A DNA stretch of 64,000 bases from Halobacillus campisalis (GCF_030345335.1 NZ_JAPVRC010000007.1:1-64000), one strand, 5' to 3'. Shown: positions 1 through 9,195, numbered from the stretch's first letter. Program-made: numbers and translations. The notes: a model not told the origin generated them from the sequence alone.

Positions 1-118
1 GGAAGAGAGTGCTTGGTGAGATCCCGCAGGACGGGACGTCCGAGGAAGCTCACCGCGCTCCCACGGAAAGCGAGTCATTCCCCGCCGCCCTGATCCACTC
101 ACCAAATGTCTCGAAATC
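1..118 (+). repeat. Partial copy of TTTCGAGA-bounded repeat element
   Basis: This is the right-hand part of an interspersed element whose full copy lies at 9022-9195. It shares the blocks GATCCCGCAGGACG, CCGAGGAAGCTCA and CACGGAAAGCGAGTCATTCC and ends in the same terminal repeat, TCTCGAAATC, at 109-118. The left end is outside the window. It has no coding capacity of its own. It is nearly identical to the 9022 copy, so the two are recent relatives. Confidence 0.85.
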
Positions 119-237
119 AAGTCTTCCACTATCCTGCCAGTTAGTTTAACTAATGAAACTCACAACTATTTCAGGACGTTCACCCACTTCTTTTTCTTTG
201 CATAAAGTACTTACAAATGCAGAGAGGATGTGAGGCG

Positions 238-1296
238 ATGAGTACAAACCAGCTTCACTATTATGCTGGAGACCATACCGCTAAAGGATTTTACCCATTA
301 TATGCTTCGAATCTCCAGGATCTAGACCATGTCATCCGGTTAAAAGGTGGCCCAAATGATATTAAAACAAATGTCTTGAAAAAAATTGCAGAGAAATGGA
401 GCCGTGAGGGATTTCTTTTAGAATTCATGCATAGCTCTTCCGATCATGAAGCCCTTGACGGGTTGATCAATCCTGAATTGAAGATCGGTCTATACAGCGG
501 TCCCAGCCACACTCGAGGGTTTGGCCGATGGACGATGAACTGTATCGATATTGATAAACTGTTAAAAACAGAGGAACAGGAAAAAGTTGCACACTATCGA
601 TCAAAAATAAAAGAAGCTTGGAATTATGCCCATGAGGCTTTTCAAACAGGGCTTGAAATTCATGATGATTTAGAGGTCATTTATATATCCAACATGGACT
701 TTCAAAGAGCTGATCAACTAACAGATGACTTTATTCAACATTTAAAAATGAAGCCTCTAAATGCCTCCCCCATCACTAAGCATCGATTTTTCGGAGCTTC
801 GACTCCCGGCGGTGTGTTGGATCACATTCCTAACTTGACCGAAAATCTAACCCACCGTTATTTTGTTAAAGGTCGGGCAGGAACAGGTAAATCAACCTTT
901 CTAAAAAAAGTCGCTGCTGAAGCAGAGCTGAAAGGTTACAACGTAGAACTTTACCACTGTGGATTTGATCCTGAAAGTATAGATATGGTCATTGTCAGAG
1001 AGGTGGGGTTTTGTGTGTTTGACAGCACAGACCCTCATGAATATTTCCCTGAAAAAGATGGAGATTCTATCGTGGACCTATATGCTGAAACAGTTAAAGC
1101 CGGAACCGATGAGGCACATGCCGAAGAAATTGCTGAACTGACTACGGGCTATAAATCATTCATGAAAAAAGGCATCGATTATTTAAAACAGGCTAAATAT
1201 TTTAATGATGAACTAAGCAACCTTTATGTCGTACCTCCCTCGTTCGAGAATGAATTGTTTCATTCAGTTCTCCAGGACATTAGCCAATATGCGTAA
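238..1296 (+). CDS. Tandem P-loop ATPase-like protein with degenerate N-terminal half
   Basis: A 352-aa cytoplasmic protein of a little-studied P-loop NTPase family (I recall it as PRK06851-like). It seems to be built from two homologous halves. The C-terminal half has a clean Walker A, GRAGTGKST, near residues 212-220. The N-terminal half has a matching but degraded loop, KGGPNDIKT, near residues 36-44, without the GK(S/T) signature. The ATG at 238 is preferred over the upstream ATG at 217 because GAGG-type ribosome sites lie just before 238 and none precedes 217. It is monocistronic and ends at a strong shared terminator. The substrate and role are unknown. Single-stranded nucleic acid or a partner protein would be guesses. 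Confidence 0.75.
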   Translation: MSTNQLHYYAGDHTAKGFYPLYASNLQDLDHVIRLKGGPNDIKTNVLKKIAEKWSREGFLLEFMHSSSDHEALDGLINPELKIGLYSGPSHTRGFGRWTMNCIDIDKLLKTEEQEKVAHYRSKIKEAWNYAHEAFQTGLEIHDDLEVIYISNMDFQRADQLTDDFIQHLKMKPLNASPITKHRFFGASTPGGVLDHIPNLTENLTHRYFVKGRAGTGKSTFLKKVAAEAELKGYNVELYHCGFDPESIDMVIVREVGFCVFDSTDPHEYFPEKDGDSIVDLYAETVKAGTDEAHAEEIAELTTGYKSFMKKGIDYLKQAKYFNDELSNLYVVPPSFENELFHSVLQDISQYA

Positions 1297-1300
1297 AAAA

Positions 1301-1332
1301 AAGCGGGCTGAGTGTTTTCAGCCCGCTTTTTC
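1301..1332. terminator. Bidirectional intrinsic terminator
   Basis: An 11-bp perfect stem (AAGCGGGCTGA with TCAGCCCGCTT) around a short loop, flanked by A-runs on the left and T-runs on the right. It can end the ATPase transcript on the plus strand and the regulator transcript on the minus strand. Confidence 0.9.
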
Positions 1333-2188
1333 ATAATCTTTTCAGGGACATCGCTTCCCTCATATTTTCCAATGAATTTTTCCCTTTTTGCTGAAGAGCG
1401 ATCATTAGATTGGTATAAAGGGCATCCATAATGCTCAGCTGTGCAATTCTGGAAGAAAATGCTTCTGACCTGAAATCTGTTTCTTCTGAGACCGTGTAAA
1501 GTGAAATATCCGCTTCTTTTGTAAGAGGTGACTTTGCGAAATTCGTGATGGCAATCGTTTTTATTCCACGCTCATTCAATATTTGCAGTACATCGAGTGA
1601 ATCTTTTGTTGTACCAGAGTGGGATATGATGACGGCCACATCATCTTTAGTCAGTTGAGATGCAGACATTAACTGCATATGTGAATCAAGCTGCGTGCTG
1701 ACCATTAACCCCGTCCGTATGAATTTATGGTAGCCGTCTAACGCCACGACAGCGGATCCCCCGCAGCCATAGAATTCTATCTTCCGCGCATTAAGTAATA
1801 GCTGGACAGCCTCTTCGATGGCCGTTCCATCCAGAATCTGCAACGTACTTTCTAACGTCTTACTATTCGAACGAAAAACTTTTTCAGAAACAGTGGACAC
1901 GCTGTCTCCATCATTGATCTCTTCGTGGAGATCTTTGATTGGTGTAACAATTTCAGCTGCAAGGGCAATTTTGAACGCCTGGTACCCCTTAAAGCCGATC
2001 CTTTTACAAAAGCGAAAGACGGTCGATTCAGCCACATCCAGTTCATCTGCAACCTGGTTAATCGTGTGGTGAACGATGATCTGCGGGTTATCCAAAATGT
2101 AGTCAGCAATTTTCTTTTCTTTATCACTGAACTTTGAATAATGACTTCTAATTCGTGCTAATCCATGTTGTCCTTCAGTCTCCATCAT
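1331..2188 (-). CDS. MurR/RpiR-family transcriptional regulator (gluconate locus)
   Basis: A 285-aa protein with an N-terminal RpiR-type helix-turn-helix (about residues 10-80; the segment INQVADELDVAESTVFRFCK is the recognition unit) and a C-terminal SIS sugar-phosphate-binding domain (about 125-265, with GCGGSAVVALD and ISHSGTTKD). It is divergent from the gluconate genes, so it very likely controls them with 6-phosphogluconate or a related sugar phosphate as ligand. B. subtilis instead uses a GntR protein for this job. CAGGAGGT precedes two adjacent ATGs, and the second (2185) has slightly better spacing. The two AT-rich palindromes in the divergent region are candidate binding sites. Confidence 0.9.
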   Translation of the reverse strand: MMETEGQHGLARIRSHYSKFSDKEKKIADYILDNPQIIVHHTINQVADELDVAESTVFRFCKRIGFKGYQAFKIALAAEIVTPIKDLHEEINDGDSVSTVSEKVFRSNSKTLESTLQILDGTAIEEAVQLLLNARKIEFYGCGGSAVVALDGYHKFIRTGLMVSTQLDSHMQLMSASQLTKDDVAVIISHSGTTKDSLDVLQILNERGIKTIAITNFAKSPLTKEADISLYTVSEETDFRSEAFSSRIAQLSIMDALYTNLMIALQQKGKNSLENMREAMSLKRL

Positions 2189-2226
2189 ATTGACCTCCTG
2201 TTTTAACTATTATTCTCATTATATAA

Positions 2227-2305
2227 GAAAAAATATTTTTTTAAATGTCTTGATAACGAAAAAATTTTTGATATAATTGCCTCAAGATAAAAAAATATTC
2301 TTTTT
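2227..2305 (+). promoter_or_regulatory. gnd promoter with flanking AT-rich palindromes
   Basis: A SigA-like promoter, TTGATA (2250-2255), a 16-bp spacer and TATAAT (2272-2277), faces the gluconate genes. It is flanked by two similar near-palindromes, GAAAAAATATTTTTTTA at 2227-2243 and AAAAAAATATTCTTTTT at 2289-2305. Their placement on either side of the promoter fits an RpiR-type operator pair. The promoter call is from the hexamers and the operator call is inference. A minus-strand TATAAT at 2218-2223 may serve the regulator. Confidence 0.6.
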
Positions 2306-2323
2306 ACAAATGGAGGAACTACG

Positions 2324-3220
2324 ATGAAAATAGGGATGGTCGGCCTTGGAAAGATGGGTCTTAACCTCACACTTAACATGCTTGATCATAACCACGAAGT
2401 ATTAGGTTATGACACAGATTTAACAGTACAGGAAAAAATTGATAATGAAAATTTCACTTATCACAGCTCTTTAGATCAGCTTGCAGCTAGCCTGCCGAAA
2501 CCCCGAGTGCTTTGGATGATGGTTCCAGCAGGTAAAATCACAGAACAAGTCATTGAGACACTTTCTTCCCATTTAGAAGCTGGAGATATGATCATTGACG
2601 GGGGAAACTCGAATTACAAAGATACTCTTCGCCGCTCTGAATTTTTAGAAGAAAAAGGAATTTACTTCTTTGATTGCGGAACAAGTGGAGGCATGGATGG
2701 TGCAAGAAACGGCGCATGCACGATGGTCGGAGGAAATCCTGATAAATTTAAACATATCGAACCTATTTTTGAAGACGTTTCCATAGAAAACGGATACTTG
2801 TATACAGGAAAAACGGGCAGCGGACACTTCCTTAAAATGATCCATAACGGCATTGAATATGGAATGATGCAGTCCATAGCCGAAGGTTTTGATATTTTAA
2901 GTAAAAGTGAGTTCGATTATGACTATGAAAAAGTCGCCAAAGTGTGGAATCATGGATCTGTGATCCGCTCCTGGCTGATGGAACTGACAGAGCAGGCTTT
3001 TGGGAAGGACGCCAAACTAGACGATATCAGAGGGGTGATGAATTCATCTGGTGAAGGAAAATGGACAGTCGAAACTGCACTTGATGTACAAGCCGCTGCT
3101 CCTGTTATCGCCCTATCATTAATGATGCGTTACCGTTCACTTGAGGATGACACCTTCACAGGTAAAGTCGTCGCCGCTTTGCGAAATGAATTCGGAGGTC
3201 ACGAGGTCGTCAAACAATAG
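2324..3220 (+). CDS. gnd: 6-phosphogluconate dehydrogenase, decarboxylating (short form)
   Basis: Oxidatively decarboxylates 6-phosphogluconate to ribulose 5-phosphate. At 298 aa it belongs to the short YqeC-like class rather than the roughly 470-aa GntZ class. The sequence shows an N-terminal Rossmann motif (VGLGKMGLNL), the substrate loop GGNSNYKDT, and the catalytic region DCGTSGGMDGARNG followed by GSGHFLKMIHNGIEYGMMQ. GGAGG lies 7 bp before the ATG. It is first in the gluconate operon, with the permease 53 bp downstream. Whether it uses NAD or NADP cannot be read from the sequence with confidence. Confidence 0.95.
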   Translation: MKIGMVGLGKMGLNLTLNMLDHNHEVLGYDTDLTVQEKIDNENFTYHSSLDQLAASLPKPRVLWMMVPAGKITEQVIETLSSHLEAGDMIIDGGNSNYKDTLRRSEFLEEKGIYFFDCGTSGGMDGARNGACTMVGGNPDKFKHIEPIFEDVSIENGYLYTGKTGSGHFLKMIHNGIEYGMMQSIAEGFDILSKSEFDYDYEKVAKVWNHGSVIRSWLMELTEQAFGKDAKLDDIRGVMNSSGEGKWTVETALDVQAAAPVIALSLMMRYRSLEDDTFTGKVVAALRNEFGGHEVVKQ

Positions 3221-3273
3221 TCTATGTCACAACCATTTGAAAGCGTTTAATTATTTTAAAGGGAGGAATTTTT

Positions 3274-4629
3274 ATGTCTGATGTATCATTGATTTTTATA
3301 GCCATGGCCGGAATTTTTCTATTATTATTTCTAGTTATCCGCACAAAACTTCATGCTTTCGTAGCTTTACTGCTTGTCAGTTTAATCGTAGGGATAGCAG
3401 CAGGAATGCCGCTTGGAGATGTTATCGATTCAATGGAAAGCGGTATGGGCGGAACCCTTGGGTTCGTTGCGATCGTTGTAGGTTTAGGTGCGATGTTCGG
3501 GAAGCTGCTTGAAGTTTCTGGCGGTGCTGAACGTTTGGCACAAACATTAATCGCCAAATTTGGTGAAGATAAAGCCCAGTGGGCGCTAGGAATCACAGGT
3601 TTCCTTGTAGCTATCCCGGTATTTTTTGATGTCGGTTTCATCATCCTCGTCCCTATTGTGTATGGTTTAGCTAAAAAAGCTGGAAAATCCATCTTGTATT
3701 ACGGGATCCCTTTACTTGCGGGTCTGGCCGTTACACACAGCTTTATCCCTCCGACACCAGGACCAATTGCCGTTGCTGACTTAGTCGGCGCTGACTTGGG
3801 ATGGGTTATCTTGTTTGGTGTTCTAGCAGGTATTCCATCTATGATTCTAGCAGGACCAATCTTCGGTCGTTACATCGCTTCTAAAATCGATGTCGGAGTT
3901 CCCGAATATATGCAAATCAGTGAAGAAGAACAACAAAAAGAATACGATAAGGACCTTCCAGGATTCGGTCTGATCACTACGTTGATTCTAATTCCTTTAG
4001 TGTTGATCTTAGTGAATACCATTTCTGAATTAACCTTAGCAGAAGGAAACGTGTTCAGAAGTATCGCTACATTCATCGGTCACCCGTTCGTAGCTCTGAC
4101 TTTTGCTACGTTACTCACTTTTACACTACTTGGAACAAAACGCGGATACACACGTGATGAAGTGCAGGAGATTGCTACAAAAGCGATGGAACCTGCCGGA
4201 ATCATAATACTAGTAACAGGTGCTGGTGGTGTATTCAAACAAGTATTGATCGATTCAGGCGTTGGAGATGTTCTTGGTGAGATTATGATTGATTCAGCAT
4301 TGCCGCCCGTGCTCCTTGCGTTTGTCATCTCTACGGCAGTTCGTTTGGCTCAAGGGTCAGCTACCGTTGCGATGGTAACAGCTGCAGGACTTGTCTCTCC
4401 ATTGATTGAAACATTAGGATTAGAAGGTCCAGTGCTTGGATTAGTCGTTATCTCCATTGCTGCCGGTGCTACCGTTTTCTCTCACGTCAACGACTCTGGT
4501 TTCTGGCTTGTAAACCGTTACTTTGGTCTGGATGTAAAGGATACCTTGAAATCCTGGACCGTCATGGAAACCATCATTGGTTTCGTCGGTTTTGGAGTAG
4601 TATTCGCCATCAGCTTCTTTATATCGTAA
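3274..4629 (+). CDS. gntP: Gluconate:H+ symporter, GntP family
   Basis: A 451-aa polytopic membrane protein of the GntP family with about 12 predicted membrane segments. Characteristic family stretches are visible (GGTLGFVAIVVGLGAMFGK, HSFIPPTPGPIAVADL, NDSGFWLVNRYFGL). It imports gluconate for the flanking kinase and dehydrogenase. The start has a strong site, GGGAGGAA. A hairpin follows the stop, so the downstream kinase may be expressed at a lower level or from its own promoter. Confidence 0.95.
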   Translation: MSDVSLIFIAMAGIFLLLFLVIRTKLHAFVALLLVSLIVGIAAGMPLGDVIDSMESGMGGTLGFVAIVVGLGAMFGKLLEVSGGAERLAQTLIAKFGEDKAQWALGITGFLVAIPVFFDVGFIILVPIVYGLAKKAGKSILYYGIPLLAGLAVTHSFIPPTPGPIAVADLVGADLGWVILFGVLAGIPSMILAGPIFGRYIASKIDVGVPEYMQISEEEQQKEYDKDLPGFGLITTLILIPLVLILVNTISELTLAEGNVFRSIATFIGHPFVALTFATLLTFTLLGTKRGYTRDEVQEIATKAMEPAGIIILVTGAGGVFKQVLIDSGVGDVLGEIMIDSALPPVLLAFVISTAVRLAQGSATVAMVTAAGLVSPLIETLGLEGPVLGLVVISIAAGATVFSHVNDSGFWLVNRYFGLDVKDTLKSWTVMETIIGFVGFGVVFAISFFIS

Positions 4630-4643
4630 AATTAAAATTATAG

Positions 4644-4682
4644 AAGAAAAAGGGATAGCATATGCCTGTCCCTTTTTCTTGT
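4644..4682 (+). terminator. Intrinsic terminator or attenuating hairpin after gntP
   Basis: The stem AAGAAAAAGGGA with TCCCTTTTTCTT, followed by a short T-containing tail. It lies between gntP and gntK, so it is either a partial terminator setting operon polarity or an mRNA-stabilising hairpin. Confidence 0.7.
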
Positions 4683-4716
4683 TAAACTATTCAAATCGCA
4701 TGGGAGGATAACAGCT

Positions 4717-6261
4717 ATGAATGCTCTATCTTATTACTTAGGTGTTGATATTGGTACAACAAGTACGAAATCTGTACTTTTCAATAAAAAAGGTGAACTC
4801 ATTACGAAACACACAATCAATTACCCTCTGCACACTCCCAATCAGCTGGTGGCTGAACAGAACCCGGAAGAAATATTCGAGGCCGTTCTAGGAACTATCA
4901 GAGAAGCTCTCAGAAAAAGCCACATACAGCCTGAGGATCTTCAGTTCGTTTCCTTCAGTTCAGCAATGCACAGTTTAATCGCTGTCGATGAACACGGGGA
5001 GTTGTTGACCAACAGCATTACATGGGCCGATACCCGAAGCTCTATCTATGCAAAAGATATTAAAGAAAATCAAAACGGCCACGAAATTTACTTACGGACA
5101 GGCACTCCGATTCACGCGATGTCCCCACTTTCAAAGTTAGTGTGGCTAAAAGCCGAACAGCGTGAAATTTTTGACCAAACAGCCAAATTCATATCGATTA
5201 AAGAATATGTATTTCATAAACTATTTGGAGAGTACATTGTCGATCATTCCATAGCTTCTGCTACCGGACTATTCAATTTGGAAAAGCTTGATTGGGATGA
5301 AGAAGCGTTAGCTGTAGCCGATATATCAATCGATCAATTATCAGACATCGTTCCTACCACTCACTCCATCTCCGGTTTAAAAGAAGAATATATAAAATTC
5401 CTCGGCTTGAAGGAAAATATTCCTTTCATCGTCGGTGCGAGTGATGGCGTATTATCTAACCTCGGAGTCAATGCCATCGATCCTGGTGTAATTGCTGTAA
5501 CAATCGGAACAAGCGGGGCGATTCGAAGCGTAACCAACAAACCAACCACAGATCCTAAGGGTCGGATCTTTTGTTATGCGCTGACTGAAGACCACTGGGT
5601 CATTGGTGGTCCTGTAAACAATGGTGGAATGGTGCTTCGCTGGCTGCGGGATGAATTTGCAGCCGCGGAAGTAGAAACGGCCAAGCGTCTTGGAATCGAT
5701 TCTTATGACGTGTTGACCAAGATTGCGACAAATGTTCCGGCCGGATCTGACGGGTTGATTTTCCACCCATTCCTTACAGGCGAGCGGGCACCGCTATGGA
5801 ATTCAAGTGCGAGAGGTTCATTTTTCGGACTCAGCATCCACCATAAGAAACAACACATGGTCCGTTCCGTTTTAGAAGGGATCATCTATAACTTATATAC
5901 GGTCCTGCTCGCGCTTGAAGAGCTCACGGGCGAACCTAAACGCATCCAGGCCACAGGCGGATTCGCAAGATCGGAAGTTTGGCGGCAAATGATGACAGAC
6001 ATTTTCGATAAACCTGTTGTAGTCCCTGAAAGCTACGAAAGCTCCTGTCTCGGAGCAGTAGTCCTTGGGATGTACGCTACAGGCGAAATTGAAGATTTCA
6101 GCATCGTATCGGATATGCTCGGGCACACTCATACGCATGAACCAGTAGCAGAAACATCAGCTGTATATCGTGAGCTTCTTCCGATTTACATCCGTTTATC
6201 TCGTAGTCTACAAGAAGAGTACGAATCGATAGCCGAATTTCAACGTAACCACATTCAGTAA
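4717..6261 (+). CDS. gntK: Gluconokinase, FGGY family
   Basis: Phosphorylates gluconate to 6-phosphogluconate with ATP in the cytoplasm. The 514-aa length is normal for FGGY kinases. The N-terminal phosphate loop LGVDIGTTSTKSVLF (about residues 8-22), the ITWADTRS region (about 105-112) and the C-terminal ATP-site segment ATGGFARSEVWRQMMTD are all present. It completes the pathway with GntP (uptake) and Gnd (next step). GGGAGGA precedes the ATG. The hairpin upstream suggests reduced read-through from gntP. Confidence 0.95.
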   Translation: MNALSYYLGVDIGTTSTKSVLFNKKGELITKHTINYPLHTPNQLVAEQNPEEIFEAVLGTIREALRKSHIQPEDLQFVSFSSAMHSLIAVDEHGELLTNSITWADTRSSIYAKDIKENQNGHEIYLRTGTPIHAMSPLSKLVWLKAEQREIFDQTAKFISIKEYVFHKLFGEYIVDHSIASATGLFNLEKLDWDEEALAVADISIDQLSDIVPTTHSISGLKEEYIKFLGLKENIPFIVGASDGVLSNLGVNAIDPGVIAVTIGTSGAIRSVTNKPTTDPKGRIFCYALTEDHWVIGGPVNNGGMVLRWLRDEFAAAEVETAKRLGIDSYDVLTKIATNVPAGSDGLIFHPFLTGERAPLWNSSARGSFFGLSIHHKKQHMVRSVLEGIIYNLYTVLLALEELTGEPKRIQATGGFARSEVWRQMMTDIFDKPVVVPESYESSCLGAVVLGMYATGEIEDFSIVSDMLGHTHTHEPVAETSAVYRELLPIYIRLSRSLQEEYESIAEFQRNHIQ

Positions 6262-6264
6262 AAT

Positions 6265-6300
6265 AAAGCGCTCCCTCCTAGTGGAAGGGAGCGCTTTTGA
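6265..6300 (+). terminator. Intrinsic terminator after gntK
   Basis: A perfect 12-bp stem (AAAGCGCTCCCT with AGGGAGCGCTTT) and T-run immediately after the gntK stop codon. It closes the gluconate operon. Confidence 0.9.
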
Positions 6301-6363
6301 TTTGTACCCTTTTTCATACTTCCAATGAGAAGTTGGTTAAGTACATAAAGGGAGCTGTCCTCT

Positions 6364-7203
6364 CTAATCTTTTTTTTCATCACCTACGAATTTTCCATGT
6401 TTAGGCACAGCAATCTGTTCAAATTGGGAGTCTAATTTATCCAGATTCTCCTTCAAGGTGGCACCTCTCATAGGAAAACCATGCCCAGTAACGGCTAATT
6501 TTGGGTTCAGTGAATTGAGTTTTGCCACAGACGTCCGTGCCTGCTTCCAATTCATAGTCAAGTAGCGAGGCGGACCGCTGATCTCCTGCTTCTGAGTAAG
6601 AACCTTTGATAAATCCTCTTGTTTAACGGTAATAAATGCATCCCCCGCTATCAGTGCTCGATCTTCTTCACGGAATAAAGAGATATGACCTTCCGTATGA
6701 CCTGGGGTGTGAATTGATTCCCACCCTTCCATGTGAGGTACTGTACCATCTTCTGGAAGTGGACGAATATGTTCGCTAATATCGATTCCTTCGTTCGGGA
6801 ACATACGTGACATTTTAACGACCAGCCCGCCTTCTACGCTAGTATCCGGTTCAGGATAATCTTTTTTTCCAGTTAGATATGGCAGCTCATCACGATGCGC
6901 GTAAACCGGTACTCTCCAATGCTCAGCAAGTTTCCCTACTGCACCGACGTGATCGAAATGACCATGAGTGAGAATGATAGCTTTCGGGCGGTTGTGCTCT
7001 CCATATATTTCATCTGCCGCTTCCAGTATGCGATCCGCTGATTTAGGCATACCTGCATCGACCAAGACCCAGTCTTGTGGTTGGTCCGGATGACCGACAA
7101 AACACACGTTAACGACTTGGATCGTAAGGCAATGAATATCGGCAGCGAAGGATTGTTTAATGCCTGTGGCTACTGAAGTGACAGGAATCAATCTATCTTC
7201 CAT
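6364..7203 (-). CDS. MBL-fold metallo-hydrolase
   Basis: A 279-aa metallo-beta-lactamase-fold hydrolase with the metal-binding motif HGHFDH at residues 80-85, a later GHTEGH, a D in IAGDAF, and a C-terminal GHG histidine. This is a dinuclear zinc-type site. The closest B. subtilis relatives by memory are YflN-type proteins of unknown substrate. The ATG at 7203 is chosen because AAAGGAGGG precedes it. A longer in-frame reading to 7281 lacks a ribosome site. It is monocistronic and convergent with gntK. It could be a thioester or lactone hydrolase, which cannot be decided here. Confidence 0.85.
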   Translation of the reverse strand: MEDRLIPVTSVATGIKQSFAADIHCLTIQVVNVCFVGHPDQPQDWVLVDAGMPKSADRILEAADEIYGEHNRPKAIILTHGHFDHVGAVGKLAEHWRVPVYAHRDELPYLTGKKDYPEPDTSVEGGLVVKMSRMFPNEGIDISEHIRPLPEDGTVPHMEGWESIHTPGHTEGHISLFREEDRALIAGDAFITVKQEDLSKVLTQKQEISGPPRYLTMNWKQARTSVAKLNSLNPKLAVTGHGFPMRGATLKENLDKLDSQFEQIAVPKHGKFVGDEKKD

Positions 7204-7435
7204 TTTTATGCCCTCCTTTTTAGGTACATGTTCCCGCTGTAATTTGATCCTACACTTCAACGAGAGGTTTAAAGGAATCAATTAAGGTTTGCTTTTATAT
7301 CAACTTTAAAAACCCGATATATATGGGTAAATAAAATCTTTTCTTTGCTTTAAAACGCTGTCATCTTCACCGTAAACTTATGGTACAATGACCGTTAGAA
7401 CGTATAATAAGCGACGAAGGTGTGTGTAAAACGCC

Positions 7436-8392
7436 ATGTATAAAGAACCCATTTTTCTACATCCCGAATTTAAAGAGCGTATTTGGGGCGGAACAAAACT
7501 TAAAAAGATTTTCAACTATGACATCCCCTCTGATACAACAGGGGAATGCTGGGGGATTTCCGGTCATGCAAATGGACCAAATACCATTTTAAATGGACCT
7601 CTTAGTGGTAAAACCCTGGCCGAAGCATGGGAGCAGCATCGTGAACTATTCGGAAATGAGGAGGGCGAGGAATTTCCTTTACTCGTCAAAATCCTTGATT
7701 CCAAGAAAGACTTATCAGTCCAGGTCCATCCTGATGATCAATATGCACGTGAAGTAGAGAATCAAAACTACGGCAAAACAGAATGCTGGTATGTAATCGA
7801 CTGTGAGGAAGAATCAGAAATTATTTTCGGTCATCACGCTAAAAATAAAGAGGAACTCACTTCTATGATAGATCGCGGGCAGTGGGACAGCTTACTGCGC
7901 AGAATTCCCGTGCAGCCAGGAGATTTCTTCTATGTGCCTAGCGGGACTATTCATGCTATCGGCGAAGGTATTCAAATATTAGAAACTCAGCAGAGCTCAG
8001 ATATTACGTACCGCGTCTATGATTACGACAGAACGGGTGCCGACGGTCAAAAACGGGAGCTGCATTTAGAACGTTCTTTAGATGTAACAACGGTACCTCA
8101 CTTGGATCCTGATCTAACTAGAGAATCTTATTTAGAAGCGGGGCTCCGCTTTGAGAAACTCGTCGGGGAAAAATATTTTACTGTGCACCACTGGGATCTT
8201 GATGGAAAAAGTAATGATCTGATCCCAGGTAAGTATACGTTAGTCAGTGTACTTGATGGGGAAGGATTGGTTCATATCGGTTCAGAAGATTTTTCGTTTA
8301 AAAAAGGCGACCATTTCATTATGCCTGCTACAGTGGCACACTTTAAGATGAGCGGAAAAGCTAAAATGATTAGTTCACGATCCAACAAATAG
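7436..8392 (+). CDS. manA: Mannose-6-phosphate isomerase, class I
   Basis: Interconverts mannose 6-phosphate and fructose 6-phosphate. The 318-aa length matches the short Bacillus-type class I enzymes. Zinc ligands are visible: Q96 and H98 in QVHPDD, E116 in TECW and H173 in TIHAIGEG. The ribosome site is weak (GAAGGTG, far from the ATG), but an in-frame stop just upstream fixes the ATG at 7436 as the first possible start. Promoter-like TACAAT (7384-7389) and TATAAT (7403-7408) lie upstream without good -35 boxes. Confidence 0.95.
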   Translation: MYKEPIFLHPEFKERIWGGTKLKKIFNYDIPSDTTGECWGISGHANGPNTILNGPLSGKTLAEAWEQHRELFGNEEGEEFPLLVKILDSKKDLSVQVHPDDQYAREVENQNYGKTECWYVIDCEEESEIIFGHHAKNKEELTSMIDRGQWDSLLRRIPVQPGDFFYVPSGTIHAIGEGIQILETQQSSDITYRVYDYDRTGADGQKRELHLERSLDVTTVPHLDPDLTRESYLEAGLRFEKLVGEKYFTVHHWDLDGKSNDLIPGKYTLVSVLDGEGLVHIGSEDFSFKKGDHFIMPATVAHFKMSGKAKMISSRSNK

Positions 8393-8399
8393 CATATTC

Positions 8400-8433
8400 A
8401 AACGTACAGCTTAAAGCAGCCGTACGTTTTTTT
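8400..8433 (+). terminator. Intrinsic terminator after manA
   Basis: Stem AAACGTAC with GTACGTTT followed by a run of seven or more T, directly after the manA stop. Confidence 0.85.
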
Positions 8434-8561
8434 ATTTACTGCATTATTATCCTAAGCACTATTCTTACATTTGCAGAACCACTTCTTACATTTCCCTAAA
8501 TAAAAGGCTAGATTAAAGTTCCGTGTTGATATTCAAATAAGCTCCCTATTCTTTAAGACTC

Positions 8562-8734
8562 AGTTTCGAGACTTTTGTAAGAGAATATGGTACCTTCAGA
8601 AAACGGATCGCTTTCCGCGGGCATGTGGTGAGTTTCCTCAGGCTTCGCCTTCCGGGATCTCACCTATCATGTACATCCCGCAGGAGTCTCACCGTTTTCT
8701 AAAGCCACCATAAGATTGTAAGGTACTCGAAACT
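8562..8734 (-). repeat. TTTCGAGA-bounded repeat element, inverted copy
   Basis: Bounded by AGTTTCGAGA (8562-8571) and ACTCGAAACT (8725-8734), a 10-bp terminal inverted repeat with one mismatch. Read on the minus strand its interior carries the shared blocks GTGAGACTCCTGCGGGA, GTGAGATCCCG and GCGGAAAGCGA, so it is in the opposite orientation to the copy at 9022. About 173 bp long and non-coding. Confidence 0.8.
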
Positions 8735-9021
8735 ATCACCAAGTTCAGAAATATTAACCAGTGCTTGAAATAATTTAAAAATACCGCGTATCCCTGGAGT
8801 CTCTCCATATCCTGGATCATCTTGCTTTTGTGAGGATAATGGAAACATCTTATACGGTTCTTATATAAAAAATAACTGCTTTAGAGTGATAACCAGCGAG
8901 ACTTTTTGTTCAAAAAAATGCCTGGAAATACCTTAAAGTACAGCGAGTATTAAATCTAAAATACTATATACCCTCCACTGGAGTTTAATCCTCCCAGTAT
9001 TACTAAGAAAGTTTTTAAAGC

Positions 9022-9195
9022 GATTTCGAGAAGCAAATCATAGTTAGGGGCAGCGGGGAATGGTGAAGACTCCTGTGGGAAGAGAGTGTTTGGTGAGATC
9101 CCGCAGGACGGAACGTCCGAGGAAGCTCAACGCGCTCCCACGGAAAGCGAGTCATTCCCCGCCGCCCTGACCCACTCACCAAATGTCTCGAAATC
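9022..9195 (+). repeat. TTTCGAGA-bounded repeat element, reference copy
   Basis: A 174-bp element with perfect 10-bp ends, GATTTCGAGA (9022-9031) and TCTCGAAATC (9186-9195). The GC-rich interior can fold into a long imperfect hairpin (GACTCCTGTGGGA near the left arm, CCCACGGAAAGCGAGTC near the right). It has no transposase and no convincing ORF. It behaves like a MITE or a structured non-coding repeat of the kind scattered through Bacillaceae genomes. Confidence 0.85.

Noticed and set aside
8562-9195. CRISPR array or rRNA fragment as explanation of the GC-rich repeats
   Set aside because: Copies are far apart, in both orientations, 96-174 bp long, with inverted ends and no regular spacers. 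They do not resemble rRNA.
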